From contig NC_132918.1 in the NCBI RefSeq assembly GCF_047675955.1, forward strand, positions 90,077,106 to 90,141,105: a stretch of 64,000 nucleotides of DNA. Reading direction: 5' to 3'. A program made the translations under genes and the position numbers. A model generated the notes under the pieces. It did not search any database. It had not been told where the DNA came from and was given only the letters and a program-made list of their open reading frames with translations. This stretch comes from Chlorocebus sabaeus (Eukaryota > Chordata > Mammalia > Primates > Cercopithecidae). The number at the start of each line of letters is the position of its first letter. Within the stretch, counting starts at the first letter, position 1. Shown piece by piece: positions 1-9,252 of the stretch.

Positions 1-72
1 GAGGCCCTGAGGGATCCGTGTCTCTGTGTGTGTGTGTGTGTGTGTATTTTATGAGAGAGGCCCTGAGGGATC

Positions 73-121
<49 letters not shown>

Positions 122-176
122 TTTATGAGAGAGGCCCTTTGGGAGCACACAACCACTGTGACGGTGATGAGGGATC

Positions 177-219
<43 letters not shown>

Positions 220-233
220 TTTATGAGAGGGCG
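1..233. repeat. GT-rich minisatellite, three copies
   Basis: A unit made of GAGGCCCTGAGGGATC-like sequence, a (TG)n run and TATTTTATGAGAG occurs three times. The (TG)n length varies, and the third copy has an extra insert (147-169). The array is cut by the window start. Confidence 0.85.
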
Positions 234-1716
234 GGTGCCATGAGAGGAAAACGAGGCTCTAGGAACAGAAACAGAAGTATAAAGAAGCGGTTCAAAGACA
301 AGAAGTACCAAGTGGAGGAGGAGATTCTGAGCCCCAGCTTAAGCTCTTCTTTCTACAATACTTCACTTCCCAGGCCGCAGTGCCCGGGTGAGCAGCTCCC
401 CTGGGGGGAGGGGGGTGGGGCGGCAGTGGACTCTACTGCCTGCTGGGAAAGGGTGTGTGAGACTCTGCCGCTTGCACGACCACGTGTTCACCCAGCAGGG
501 GTCACAGCCTCAAGCTCCCAGAGAGCAAGGCAGTGGGGACGAAGCAGGGACCCGGGAGATCCAGAGAGCGTGGCATGACCACCTGAGAGGGCTGCTGCTC
601 CGCTGAGGCCAGGGGTTCTGGAGAAAAGGAGGCCTAGGATCATCCTGACTTCTGAGTTTGAAAGGAAAGCTATGGAACACCTGAATTTTAAATGTTGGCA
701 ACTAATACAAGGTAACAACAACAACAAAATGCTACAGGCAAAAAACAAAACAAAACAAAACAAAACCCACACCAAAAAAACCCTCTTCTGTCTGGTCTGT
801 GGAATATCAGTTTGCAGTCCCTTTCCCAGTGTCTAGTTAGAATAAACCATTTGGTTCTTTGATTCGTAAGTCTAGCTACAAGCCGTAATCACTTTGGGTA
901 CATGGTCAAAATGCAGCTTTGGAGACCAACAGGGACAAGGCCTGAGAGCCTGTCTTTTGAGGCGCCCTCGGGATGGTGCTGTGGCTGCGACGCATGTGGA
1001 AACCACTGGCTGGTCTGTATTTCATCCATATAACCAACTGGTCACTTGTGTCTCCCACCTCTAGTTCATAATCATCAAATAACATCACAAGAATGATCCA
1101 ATGATAAAACCACAAAACATGCTGACCCCATGGATAGGAAAGAGGTGAATGTCAAGAGGACCTGCGACACAGCCAAGTGTGTGAAAGTATGTCTTACCTA
1201 AATGGTTTATGAAAAATTAAAACTCTATCATATATAAACGTATGTTTTAACAGACAAATTTTCCCTCTACTAAATCTTTGAGTAAAACTGACTCTTCAGG
1301 AAGATGCAGTAAGCTTTGACCCTGTGACTGGAGAGTACAACTGTCCCCAGGATATTCACCAAAGTTTGAGAGAAACAGATACATCTACACACCATATCAT
1401 CTCGTTTGACTTACGCCCAACGGCAAAGTGCCACGTGAAGTCCACAGTAGGACTCATGCGCGGTCAACAGACTTATTGAAACTTCTGTTCAAAGGTAGGT
1501 GAGTGTTGAAAGCGTGTCAGATGGTAGAGAAAATGACCTAATAACAGGAAATCGTCGTTTAACAACAGAGTCCATCCCTGAATGCTCCAGCCAAGTCTGC
1601 GCCTCTGCATCCACTCACGGGGCCACTGAGCAGTCATTTGGAGACCTGTTTCAACTATCAGCGGGGGCCACGGGATCCCTGAGTGAGATCAGGGATCAGG
1701 GCTCACCGTGGCTGAG
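234..1716. other. Unique intronic sequence
   Basis: No gene, clear transposon or strong signal was recognised. A G-rich run lies at 403-423 and an A/C-rich low-complexity patch at 715-782. The short open frames lack family resemblance. Confidence 0.6.
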
Positions 1717-1864
1717 CCCCCCGCCCCCGGTCATTTTCCCAGTGTCGGTGAAACTGTGAGGAACCCCCCCCCCCGGTCATTTTCCCAGTGTCGGTGAAAC
1801 TGTGAGGAAACCCCCCCCCCCCCCCCGGTCATTTTCCCAGTGTCAGTGAAACTGTGAGGAAACC
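1717..1864. repeat. 47-bp minisatellite with growing poly-C runs
   Basis: Three near-identical units (GGTCATTTTCCCAGTGTC then GTGAAACTGTGAGGAA) are each preceded by a C-run. The runs are 12 positions with one G, then 11 C, then 16 C. Confidence 0.9.
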
Positions 1865-2183
1865 ATGGTATGATTTCCGGCCTCCCTGTGCTTCCCTCTC
1901 TCCTTTCCTGGTGACACTTCCAGCTGTCACCAGCATCCCATGGCATACTTCTTATTCCCCACCTTCCCTTACTCTCACATCATTACTTCTTAGGAAGCCC
2001 AAAGCCTTCCCCTTTCTGTATTATTTACTTCTGGTTAACCTCGGCAGCATTTCACTGACGCGTCGCATGCAACTATTGACTTGAACACCCCAGGTACTGC
2101 TTCCTATGGAAAAAGAATACTTTAAATTAAACGTGGTCTCCTTATGTTAAAGTGCCCAATTTGTTACGATTTATAAAGTTATC

Positions 2184-2210
2184 AATCATATAAAGTTACT
2201 TTATATGATT
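2184..2210. repeat. 27-bp perfect palindrome
   Basis: AATCATATAAAGT, one central T, then ACTTTATATGATT: two exact 13-bp arms. This could extrude a cruciform; no element boundary is obvious. Confidence 0.85.
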
Positions 2211-2489
2211 ACTCTGAAAAAACAAAATAAAACCTCTTTGTGGAAGCCCAACACACTGTCATTCTGTCACTCACGAGTGTCCTGGATGGAGACGCGCTCC
2301 TGCTGTGCTGTGCTGCTTTTGATGGAGATGCTCTCCCACCTAACCCTCCCCTCCAACCCCCGAAAAGGATCTGGCCCCAGCATGGTCCCGCACACACCCT
2401 CTCTCACTGGACTCGCCCCTTCCCCTCCCCTGGGCCTCAAGGTGGTTTCTATGCCAGGCTCAGGCTCGCTGGAACCTTCCAGGGCTCAG

Positions 2490-2645
2490 TGATGCCGGGC
2501 TGCGGTGGGAGGGCCCCGAGTTCTTAGCCCCGCGTGCGGTTCCGGCCGCGACACAGGCGAGACCCCTGCCGGCGAGGCGCGGAACTGCAGGCACGCTGCG
2601 GCTGGGAGGGCCGCCGAGCGGGCGGGGCCTGGGGCGTCCCCAGCA
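2490..2645. promoter_or_regulatory. Small CpG-dense, GC-rich segment
   Basis: This stretch has roughly twenty CpGs in about 150 bp and very high GC, unlike its surroundings and not explained by an Alu. It includes an Sp1-type GGGCGGGG at 2620-2627. A short CpG island or cryptic/alternative promoter (possibly antisense to the host gene) is plausible. No coding exon is supported. Confidence 0.45.
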
Positions 2646-2861
2646 GAGAAGCTGGGGTGGGAGCCTGGCCACCCATCAGGTCCGCAGAGCCAAGTCCTCG
2701 TCCACACTTCCTTCACCACTGTCTTCAGCTGCCACCTCTGCCCGCCTCAGGACCGTCAAGCTGTCTGGCTTCTGTCCTAAGACTCTGAGACAGAATGGAA
2801 CCCTGGGCACTTACCCTCCTAGGCCAAGGCCTAATTCTCCAAAACACCTCCTAGAGGTGGC

Positions 2862-2890
2862 GGGGGCGGGGGTGGGAGTTGGGTGAGGGG
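2862..2890 (+). other. G-quadruplex-capable G-run cluster
   Basis: Five G-runs of 3-5 (at 2862, 2868, 2874, 2881, 2887) are separated by 1-4 bases, satisfying the usual quadruplex pattern. The cluster lies about 220 bp from the CpG-dense segment. Confidence 0.6.
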
Positions 2891-3183
2891 AGGAGAGTAG
2901 ACACTTGGAGCCTTGGACATCGGGCCAAGCATCCACAGACGACAGATAAACGGCTCCCGGATGGTAATAAAATCAGAGGCTCTGCAGTCTTTTTCTGTTG
3001 GTAACGGGATTAGAAAATAAAAAGAAATCGCAAACACACAAAGGCACCTGCCCTTTGCCTGGTGGAACAGAGAGCTCTCGTTTTGTTTGCCCAGAACGAC
3101 TTTCATTTACAGCTTCACATTTACAGCTTCACTTCAGCAAGACGAAAAGCTGAGTCCAGAGGCCCTTCATAAAGAAAAGAGGT

Positions 3184-3490
3184 GGCCGGGTGCGGTGGAA
3201 TCCCAGCACTTTTGGAGGCTGAGGCGGGTGGATCACCTGAGGTCAGGAGTTCGAGACCAGCCTGGCCAATATGGCGAAACGCCATCTCTACTAAAAATAC
3301 AAAAATTAGCCAGGCGTGGTGGCGGGCGCCTGTAATCCCAGCTACTCAGGAGGCTGAGGCAGGAGAATCGCTTGAACCCAGGAGGCGGAGCTTGCAGTGA
3401 GCCGAGATGGTCCCACAGCACTCCAGCCTGGGCGACAAGAGAGAAACTCCGTCTAAAAAAAAAAAAAGAAGAAGAAGAAGAAGAAGAGAG
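3184..3490 (+). mobile_element. Alu (S-like), with (GAA)n tail
   Basis: Full-length dimeric Alu except for about 11 bp missing after GGTGG near the start (the CTCACGCCTGT part). The A-tail has decayed into (GAA)n at 3469-3488. Confidence 0.95.
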
Positions 3491-3584
3491 GGGAGCCGCA
3501 AGTGCCAGGGGCAAACCTAGCAAGAACAGTCAGTATTCTCACCACTGCGACCCCGTCCTCCCTGCGCTTCCAGTGGGGATCCAG

Positions 3585-3705
3585 CTCCTCAGTGTTCGGA
3601 ATCCTCACAGCCTCATGAGGCAGTCTCAGTAGAGACACCACCTCGTTTCTTAAATGAGGAAAATGGAGACTCCCACGTGGAGGCATCACCTGCCCAGGTT
3701 TCCGC
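3585..3705 (-). mobile_element. MIR fragment
   Basis: Contains MIR-like blocks in reverse orientation (AATCCTCACAGCCTCATGAG, TTAAATGAGGAAAATGGAGA). Confidence 0.55.
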
Positions 3706-4317
3706 ACAGTGGGGCCCTTCTTCCAGCCAGCTGCTGGCCAGTGCTGAGGAGGGTCCCTGCACACAACAAACACAACCCATTTTATCTGGCCAACACAACT
3801 CTGATGCCATTCGGCTCTCAGGCAGTTGAACCGTGTCAGATGACATGTGGCTGGAAACCCCCCTTTAGCTGTATGCCTCTCCCACCACTCCCCATGGGGG
3901 GTCTGGCCTTTCATCTTACAGAGACCTAGGTGACCCGCAGAGGCAACCCTGGGTCACCTGAGCTGCAAGTCCCAGTTCTGGGCCTGGCCTGCAATGTTCA
4001 CATATTCTTCCATCCATTCTTGTTTTTCTTTACTAAACATAACTGCATGTTACAACCAGTTAGGCATAAACATTAATTAGAAACACAAACCACCATACTG
4101 ATAAAAACATGCAGAGCCATCCTATGAACCAGCGGCGTAACTAGGAACATTCTCAGGAACCTCCAACTCTTATCAAACTGCTAACTCTTGTTGTATTCGA
4201 GACTGGGTAGCATCTTCCTAGTTTTTCAGAAAATTGATTTCCTCTCTGTAAAAGACACATTCGGAGTAAAAAATCTGGAAAACTTTACAAATCGTAAAGA
4301 AAAAAACAGCACAGATA
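3706..4317. other. Unique sequence
   Basis: Nothing recognised beyond short spurious frames. Confidence 0.5.
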
Positions 4318-4642
4318 CAGTCGTGCATCGCTTAACAACAGAGTGTGCTCTGAGAAATGCATGGTTAGGGGATTTCATCTTTGTGTGAACACACACAGTG
4401 ACTTCCACAAACCTAGATGGTATTGCCTGCTACACACCTGGGCTGTATGGTACAGCCTGTTGCTCCTGGGCTACACACCTGCACAGCTTGTGACTGTGCT
4501 GAATACTGTAGGTGACTGTAACACAATGGTATCCGTCTCTCTAAACTATCCAAACACAGGAAAGGTACAGTAATAATACGGTATTACAATCACACGGGAC
4601 CACCATCATGTATTGACCAAAATGTTATGCAGTACGTGACTG
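4318..4642 (+). mobile_element. MER2 DNA transposon (Tc1/mariner, Tigger group)
   Basis: Starts CAGTCGTGCATCGCTTAAC after a TA target dinucleotide and ends with the inverted counterpart GTTATGCAGTACGTGACTG. The interior matches the non-autonomous MER2 pattern (CCTAGATGGTAT, CTACACACCTGGGCT). It encodes no transposase. Confidence 0.85.
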
Positions 4643-4739
4643 GAACTCGATTTAACTCTCCCCCTCCACGAAGCTAGAAAGTAAATCCAAGGATGTCCTT
4701 ACAACATGCTACTGTGAACGTCATGTCCCACACAGTGGC

Positions 4740-4930
4740 TAGAAATAATAATTAAGGCAGCTGTCATCTTGTGAGGTAAGCACTACATCAGAGCTTTACC
4801 TGTATTTTCTTTAGTTCTCACAAAAACCCCAAAGGTATCATTATTTCCAGTAGATTGATAAGGCAGTGAATTCTCAGGAAAGTGAACTCGAAAGGGGCAG
4901 AGCCAGGACTGTTAATCGCCCCAACCAGCT
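4740..4930 (-). mobile_element. MIR fragment
   Basis: Order of MIR blocks in reverse: GTGAGGTAAGCACTACATCAG, TTCTCACAAAAACCCC, AAGGGGCAGAGCCAGGACT. Confidence 0.6.
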
Positions 4931-5147
4931 ACCCCCAAAATTCATGCTCAGCATTCCTCCAGATTCTCTCCCTTCATTGCTTGCAGATCTCCATTCTTGA
5001 ACAGGAGCATCACTTTAAGAAGGAGGGCACAGGCAAGGAACGTCCACAGCAGCCGACAGCCCCGCAGCGCTTTCGTTACAGCTGAACACCCTGAGGCGCA
5101 CTCTCCAGGAGGCGAAATAACCAGGCCTGGCTCTCCCAAGCCAGCGG

Positions 5148-6333
5148 GGGGTGTGTGTATGGTGTGTCTGTGTGTGGAGTGCATGAAGGTGCCTGTGTGT
5201 GTGTCGTGTATGTGTGCATGTGTATGGTGTATGAGTGCGTGTGTGTGGTGTATCAGTGTGTGTGGTGTGTGTGTGCTTTGTGTGCATGTGTGAGGTGTGT
5301 GTGTGGTGTATGAGTGTGTGTGGTGTACGTGTGTGCGTGTGTGAGGTGTACGTGTGTGGGTGGGGGTGTGTGTGGGGTTGTGTGGCACATGAGTGCGCAT
5401 GTGTGTTGTATGTGTGTGTGATGTATGAGTGTGTGTGGTGTCTGTGTGGTGTGGTATATGAGTGTGCATGTGTGTGGTGTATGTGTGCGTGTGTGTGGGT
5501 GAGGTGTGTGGGGGTGTGTGTTGTATGTGTGCATGATGTATGAGTGTGTGTGGTGTCTGGTGTGTATGAGTGTGTATGTGTGGTGTATGTGTGCGTGTGT
5601 GGGTGAGGTGTGTGGGGGTGTGTGTGGTGTATGTGTGTGGTGTGTGTGCGTGTGTGGTGTATGTGTGTGGGGTATATGTGTGTGTGATGTGTGTGTGGTG
5701 TATGAGTGTGTGTGGTATACGTGTGTATGGTATATGTGTGCGTGTGTGACTGTGGTGTACGAGTGTGTGTGTGGTATATGTGTGAGGGTGTATGTGGTAT
5801 GTGTGTGTGTGGTGTATGAGTGTGCGTGCATGTGTGTGGTATATGTGTGCATGTATGTGTGAGTTGTGGGGGGGTGGGGGTGTGTGTGTGGTTGTGGCAT
5901 ATGAGTGTGCATGTGTGTGTGGTGTGTGTGTGAGGTGTGTGTTTGTGTGGTGTCTGTGGTGTATGAGTGTGCATGTGTATGGGTGAGGTGTGTGGGTGTG
6001 TGTGGTATGTGTGGTGTATGTGTGTGGTATACGTGTGTGTGGTCTATGTGTGCGTGTGTGTGGTGTGTGTGGTATGTGTGTGGTGTGTGTGTGTGGTGTA
6101 TGAGTATACGTGTGTGTGTGGTGTGTGTGCGTGTGTGTGTGAGTTGTGTGTGTGTGGGTGGGGGTGTGTGCATGGTGTGTGTGTGTGGTTGTGTGGCGTA
6201 TGAGTGCACGTATGTGGTGTATGTGTGCATGTGTGGTGTGTGAGGTGTGTGTGGTGTATGAGTGTGTGTGGTGTCTGTGTGGTATGTGTGGTGTATGAGT
6301 GTGTCTGTGTGAGGTATGTGTATTTGGATGGGG
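5148..6333. repeat. Large GT-rich imperfect minisatellite (~1.2 kb)
   Basis: Almost pure alternating GT with recurring GTATGAGTGTG, GGGTGAGGTGTG and GGGGGTGTG blocks. It forms loose higher-order units, one pair about 105 bp apart near 5485 and 5590. Because stop codons are absent from (CA)n, the minus strand has frames of up to 462 codons made of His/Thr, which I regard as non-coding. Alternating purine-pyrimidine DNA of this length can adopt Z-form. Confidence 0.95.
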
Positions 6334-6338
6334 CAAGG

Positions 6339-6788
6339 TGTATATTTATTTTCTAGGGCTGCCACGATAAAGTAGCACAAACCGGTTTGCTTAAACCGCA
6401 GACACTGATCGTCCGCAGTCCTGGAGGCTGGAAGTCTGAGATCACGGGTCGGCAGGGCTGGATCCCTCTGAGGGCTGCGAGGCAGAGCCTGTTCCAGGCG
6501 CTCCCCTAGCTTCTGCTGGTTTGCTGGCAGTCTTTGCCATTCCTTAGCACGCAGAAGCAAAGCCGTGATCTGCCTTCTCCTTTACGTGATGTTCTCCCTG
6601 TGTGAGTGTGTCCGTGCCCAAATTCCTCTTTTTATAAAAACACCAGTCATACTGGATTAGGGTCGACCGTGAGGACCTCATCTTAACAAATGACATCTGC
6701 AACGATCCTATTCCAAGTAAGGTCACATTCTGAGGGAGTGGTGGTTAGGGCTTCAGCATCTGAACGCTTGAGGAACACAATTCAATCC
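6339..6788 (-). mobile_element. Solo MaLR LTR (MLT1-type)
   Basis: Matches the reverse complement of an ERVL-MaLR LTR: it begins near TCTAGGGCTGCCACGATAAA, has CTTCTCCCTGTGTGAGTGTG and ACCTCATCTTAAC, and ends GGAACACAATTCAATCC. No internal retroviral genes accompany it. Confidence 0.85.
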
Positions 6789-7779
6789 AGGGGAGGTGGG
6801 GAGAGAGGCTGGATGGGGAGCAGGGGGAAAGGCGGTGGGGGAGAGGGTCTGGCTGAGCTGAGTGTGCTGGGCCTGTGTGTATCTCTCTGGCTAGGATGGC
6901 GCTCCAGGGGCAGGTGTCTGACGGTGCCCAGTGTCTCTCATGACGGGAGCATCTGTCACTGTGAATGTCTGCAAGCTGATGTGTAAGGGACACGCCGATT
7001 GTGACGAAGCTGAACGAGTATTACACTATCACTGGTCCACCCACTGTCACTGGTACTGACTCCTGAAGCCTATCTTTTCTCACAGAATTCTGCTGTCTTC
7101 AAGCTGGTAAGATTAACAGACAGACTTCTAATATAAGCTGTCTTCACAGGGCCTTGAGGCTGTATTACTTCAGTTACAACAAAATCGAATTTTCAAAAAT
7201 TGGAACTCAAAGATTTAAAATTGAGGTAAAGTGGCCTTCGGAAAAATATGTAAATATAAGATCATTTGCTTGCCCCAATCATGGAAGCTTGATTCAAATA
7301 GCGCGTGCCTGCTCTCCATGCAAAGTGAACATCCTGATTGCCTGTAAATGCTTCAGGAACTCATTTCTTCTACAGTTTACTTGGCATTACTATCACTGCA
7401 GAAGTGTGCAAACGATGCGGGTGCTAATATCAATCAGTAAATTGGTATATACCAAATCAGCTGAAGTGAGGACAAGATCGTTATAATTATTCTTAAAACC
7501 CACGAGACCATTTCTAGGCGTCAGGGGGACCCATGAGCTAGGAAACTGAGGCTTGCCGACATCTCAGCCACACCTGGGCAAAAGGCTACTGGAATCTGGG
7601 TCGGGTTCTGTGAGCTGCCATGGCTGAACCCTGGACAAACACGGATTTCGCTGGATGCTTTGGGGTTCCCAGGCCCCAGAAGATCTATCCATACTGATCC
7701 ACTCTGCTCAGTTCTGAGGCAACTTAGAGCAGGGCCATCGAGCCCACCCACCCCAGTGAGGGCTGCACATGCGTGTGCG
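6789..7779. other. Unique sequence
   Basis: No gene recognised. A 21-nt segment at 7086-7106 is flanked by AG and GTAAGA on the plus strand but has no coding context. Confidence 0.6.
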
Positions 7780-8370
7780 CGTGCACACACACACACACGC
7801 ATGCACACATGCAGCTCCCAGCCCTGGGGGGTGGGAACAGCTGGATGAAGCAGTGCACATGCACACACGCACGCACACACGCGCACACACCCACACACGC
7901 GCACACACCCACACACATGCACACACCCACACGCATGCACACATGCAGCTCCCAGCCCCGGGGGGGTGGGAAGAGCTGGATGAAGCAGTGCACACACACA
8001 CACGCACACATGCGCACACACCCACACACATACACACACACGCGCACGCACACACACACGCACACACGCAGCTCCCAGCCCCGGGGGGTGGGAACAGCTG
8101 GATGAAGCAGTGCACGCGCACACACACACATGCACACATGCGCACACACCCACACACATGCACACACCCCCACACACATGCACACACGCACACACACACG
8201 CAGCTCCCAGCCCCAGGGGGTGGGAACAGCTAGATGAAGCAGTGCATGCGCACACACACATACACATGCACACATGCGCACACGCCCACACACATGCACA
8301 CATGCGTGCACATACACACGCAGCCCCCAGCTCCCAGCCCCGGGTGGTGGGAACAGCTGGAAGAAGCAGT
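7780..8370. repeat. ~130-bp-unit minisatellite, five copies, CA-rich
   Basis: The core GCAGCTCCCAGCCC...GGTGGGAACAGCTGGATGAAGCAGTG recurs at about 7811, 7945, 8068, 8200 and 8329 (spacing 123-134 bp), with variable (CA)n/(CG)-rich spacers between. The last copy runs directly into a MIR. Open frames on both strands across the array are compositional. Confidence 0.95.
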
Positions 8371-8374
8371 CAAG

Positions 8375-8580
8375 AGAACATGGGTTTCAAAATCCAATCT
8401 GGGTTTCAACTCCAGCCGTGCCCCTCACTTGCCATGTCCTCCCAGGCAAGCTGCTGCTCTTCTTTGAGCTTCAGCTTCCTCCAAGATGGGAATATTAATC
8501 CATACCTACAGGCTGTGTGAAGATTAAACAGCATTTCATATGAGGAGCTCTTGCACACAGCCTGGCAAGAGCTACTCCTT
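8375..8580 (+). mobile_element. MIR SINE
   Basis: Reads in MIR sense order: GGGTTTCAACTCCAGCCGTG, TTTGAGCTTCAGCTTCCTCC, GTGTGAAGATTAAACAG, CACAGCCTGGCA. Confidence 0.8.
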
Positions 8581-8769
8581 GGTCAGGGGAACTTCCTGTC
8601 CTTTTTCCCTTCCACAGTAAGGCTGGAGCCGTCTCCGGAAAACATCTCCAACTGATTTGGCCACAAGTGCAGGATTGAAACGGAGGTGAACATTTAGCGG
8701 GAGCTTGGAAAAACCCCAGTTTCTGACACTGTCTTCGACAAGCCAGGGAGCTGGGACAGCTTGGGAGGG

Positions 8770-9005
8770 GAGTGGTGTACTAACGTATATTAACACTTAT
8801 TGTGAGGAAGGCACCGTTCCAAAAAGTTGACATATTTTAAAGAATCTTAATTCTCAGAACGTCCCTGTGAGTAGGTAGCATGCTGATCCTTAACATAGGG
8901 GGAAACTGAGGCACGAAGCGGTTTAGTGGTTTGTCCAAGGTCACAGAGCTATTAAATAGTGGAGCCAGGACTGAACCCAGGCAGTGCGAACCCGGCACTC
9001 ACGGT
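8770..9005 (-). mobile_element. MIR SINE
   Basis: Reverse-orientation MIR: ATTAACACTTATTGTGAGGA, GGGGGAAACTGAGGCACGAA, CAAGGTCACAGAGCTATTAA, GGAGCCAGGACTGAACCCAG. Confidence 0.85.
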
Positions 9006-9084
9006 CTTTTTTGTTAGAATCCTTTTTCTCTGTAATCACTTTTGGATTTCCCCTCTGTTTCATGAGCTTTTTGCTTTACTTTTT

Positions 9085-9150
9085 AGCCATTCACTCCACA
9101 AACACTTACTCGGAGCCAGGCCTGGGAATGCAGAGCTTGGCTGAGGGAGC
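9085..9150 (-). mobile_element. L2 3'-end fragment
   Basis: CATTCACTCCACAAACACTT followed by GGAGCCAGGCCTGGGAATGC resembles the reverse complement of the L2 terminus. Confidence 0.45.
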
Positions 9151-9183
9151 CTGCACAGCACCCACAGGGCCAGGCAGAGAGGC

Positions 9184-9252
9184 AGAAAGGGGTGTGGCCA
9201 GGAGAAAGGGGTGTGGCCAGGAGAAAGGGGTGTGGCCAGGAGAAAAGGGTGG
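9184..9252. repeat. 19-bp tandem repeat, about 3.5 copies
   Basis: AGAAAGGGGTGTGGCCAGG is repeated in register three times and then decays. Confidence 0.9.

Noticed and set aside
4948..6336. Minus-strand frame of 462 codons, almost all His and Thr
   Set aside because: It is the translation of a (CA)n minisatellite. All three frames on that strand stay open for the same compositional reason, and no domain or splice context exists.
7086..7106. 21-nt segment with AG before and GTAAGA after on the plus strand, a possible microexon
   Set aside because: Wrong strand for XXYLT1, no neighbouring exons, and such pairs are common by chance.
7521..8303. Minus-strand Cys/Val-rich frames and plus-strand His/Thr-rich frames
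   Set aside because: They arise from the CA-rich minisatellite. Several frames are open at once on both strands.
7780..8370. Regularly spaced repeats that could suggest a CRISPR array
   Set aside because: Primate intron; the spacers are CA simple repeat and there are no cas genes. It is a minisatellite.
8375..9005. tRNA-like boxes in MIR copies as tRNA genes
   Set aside because: MIRs derive from a tRNA, but no cloverleaf or intact A/B boxes remain.
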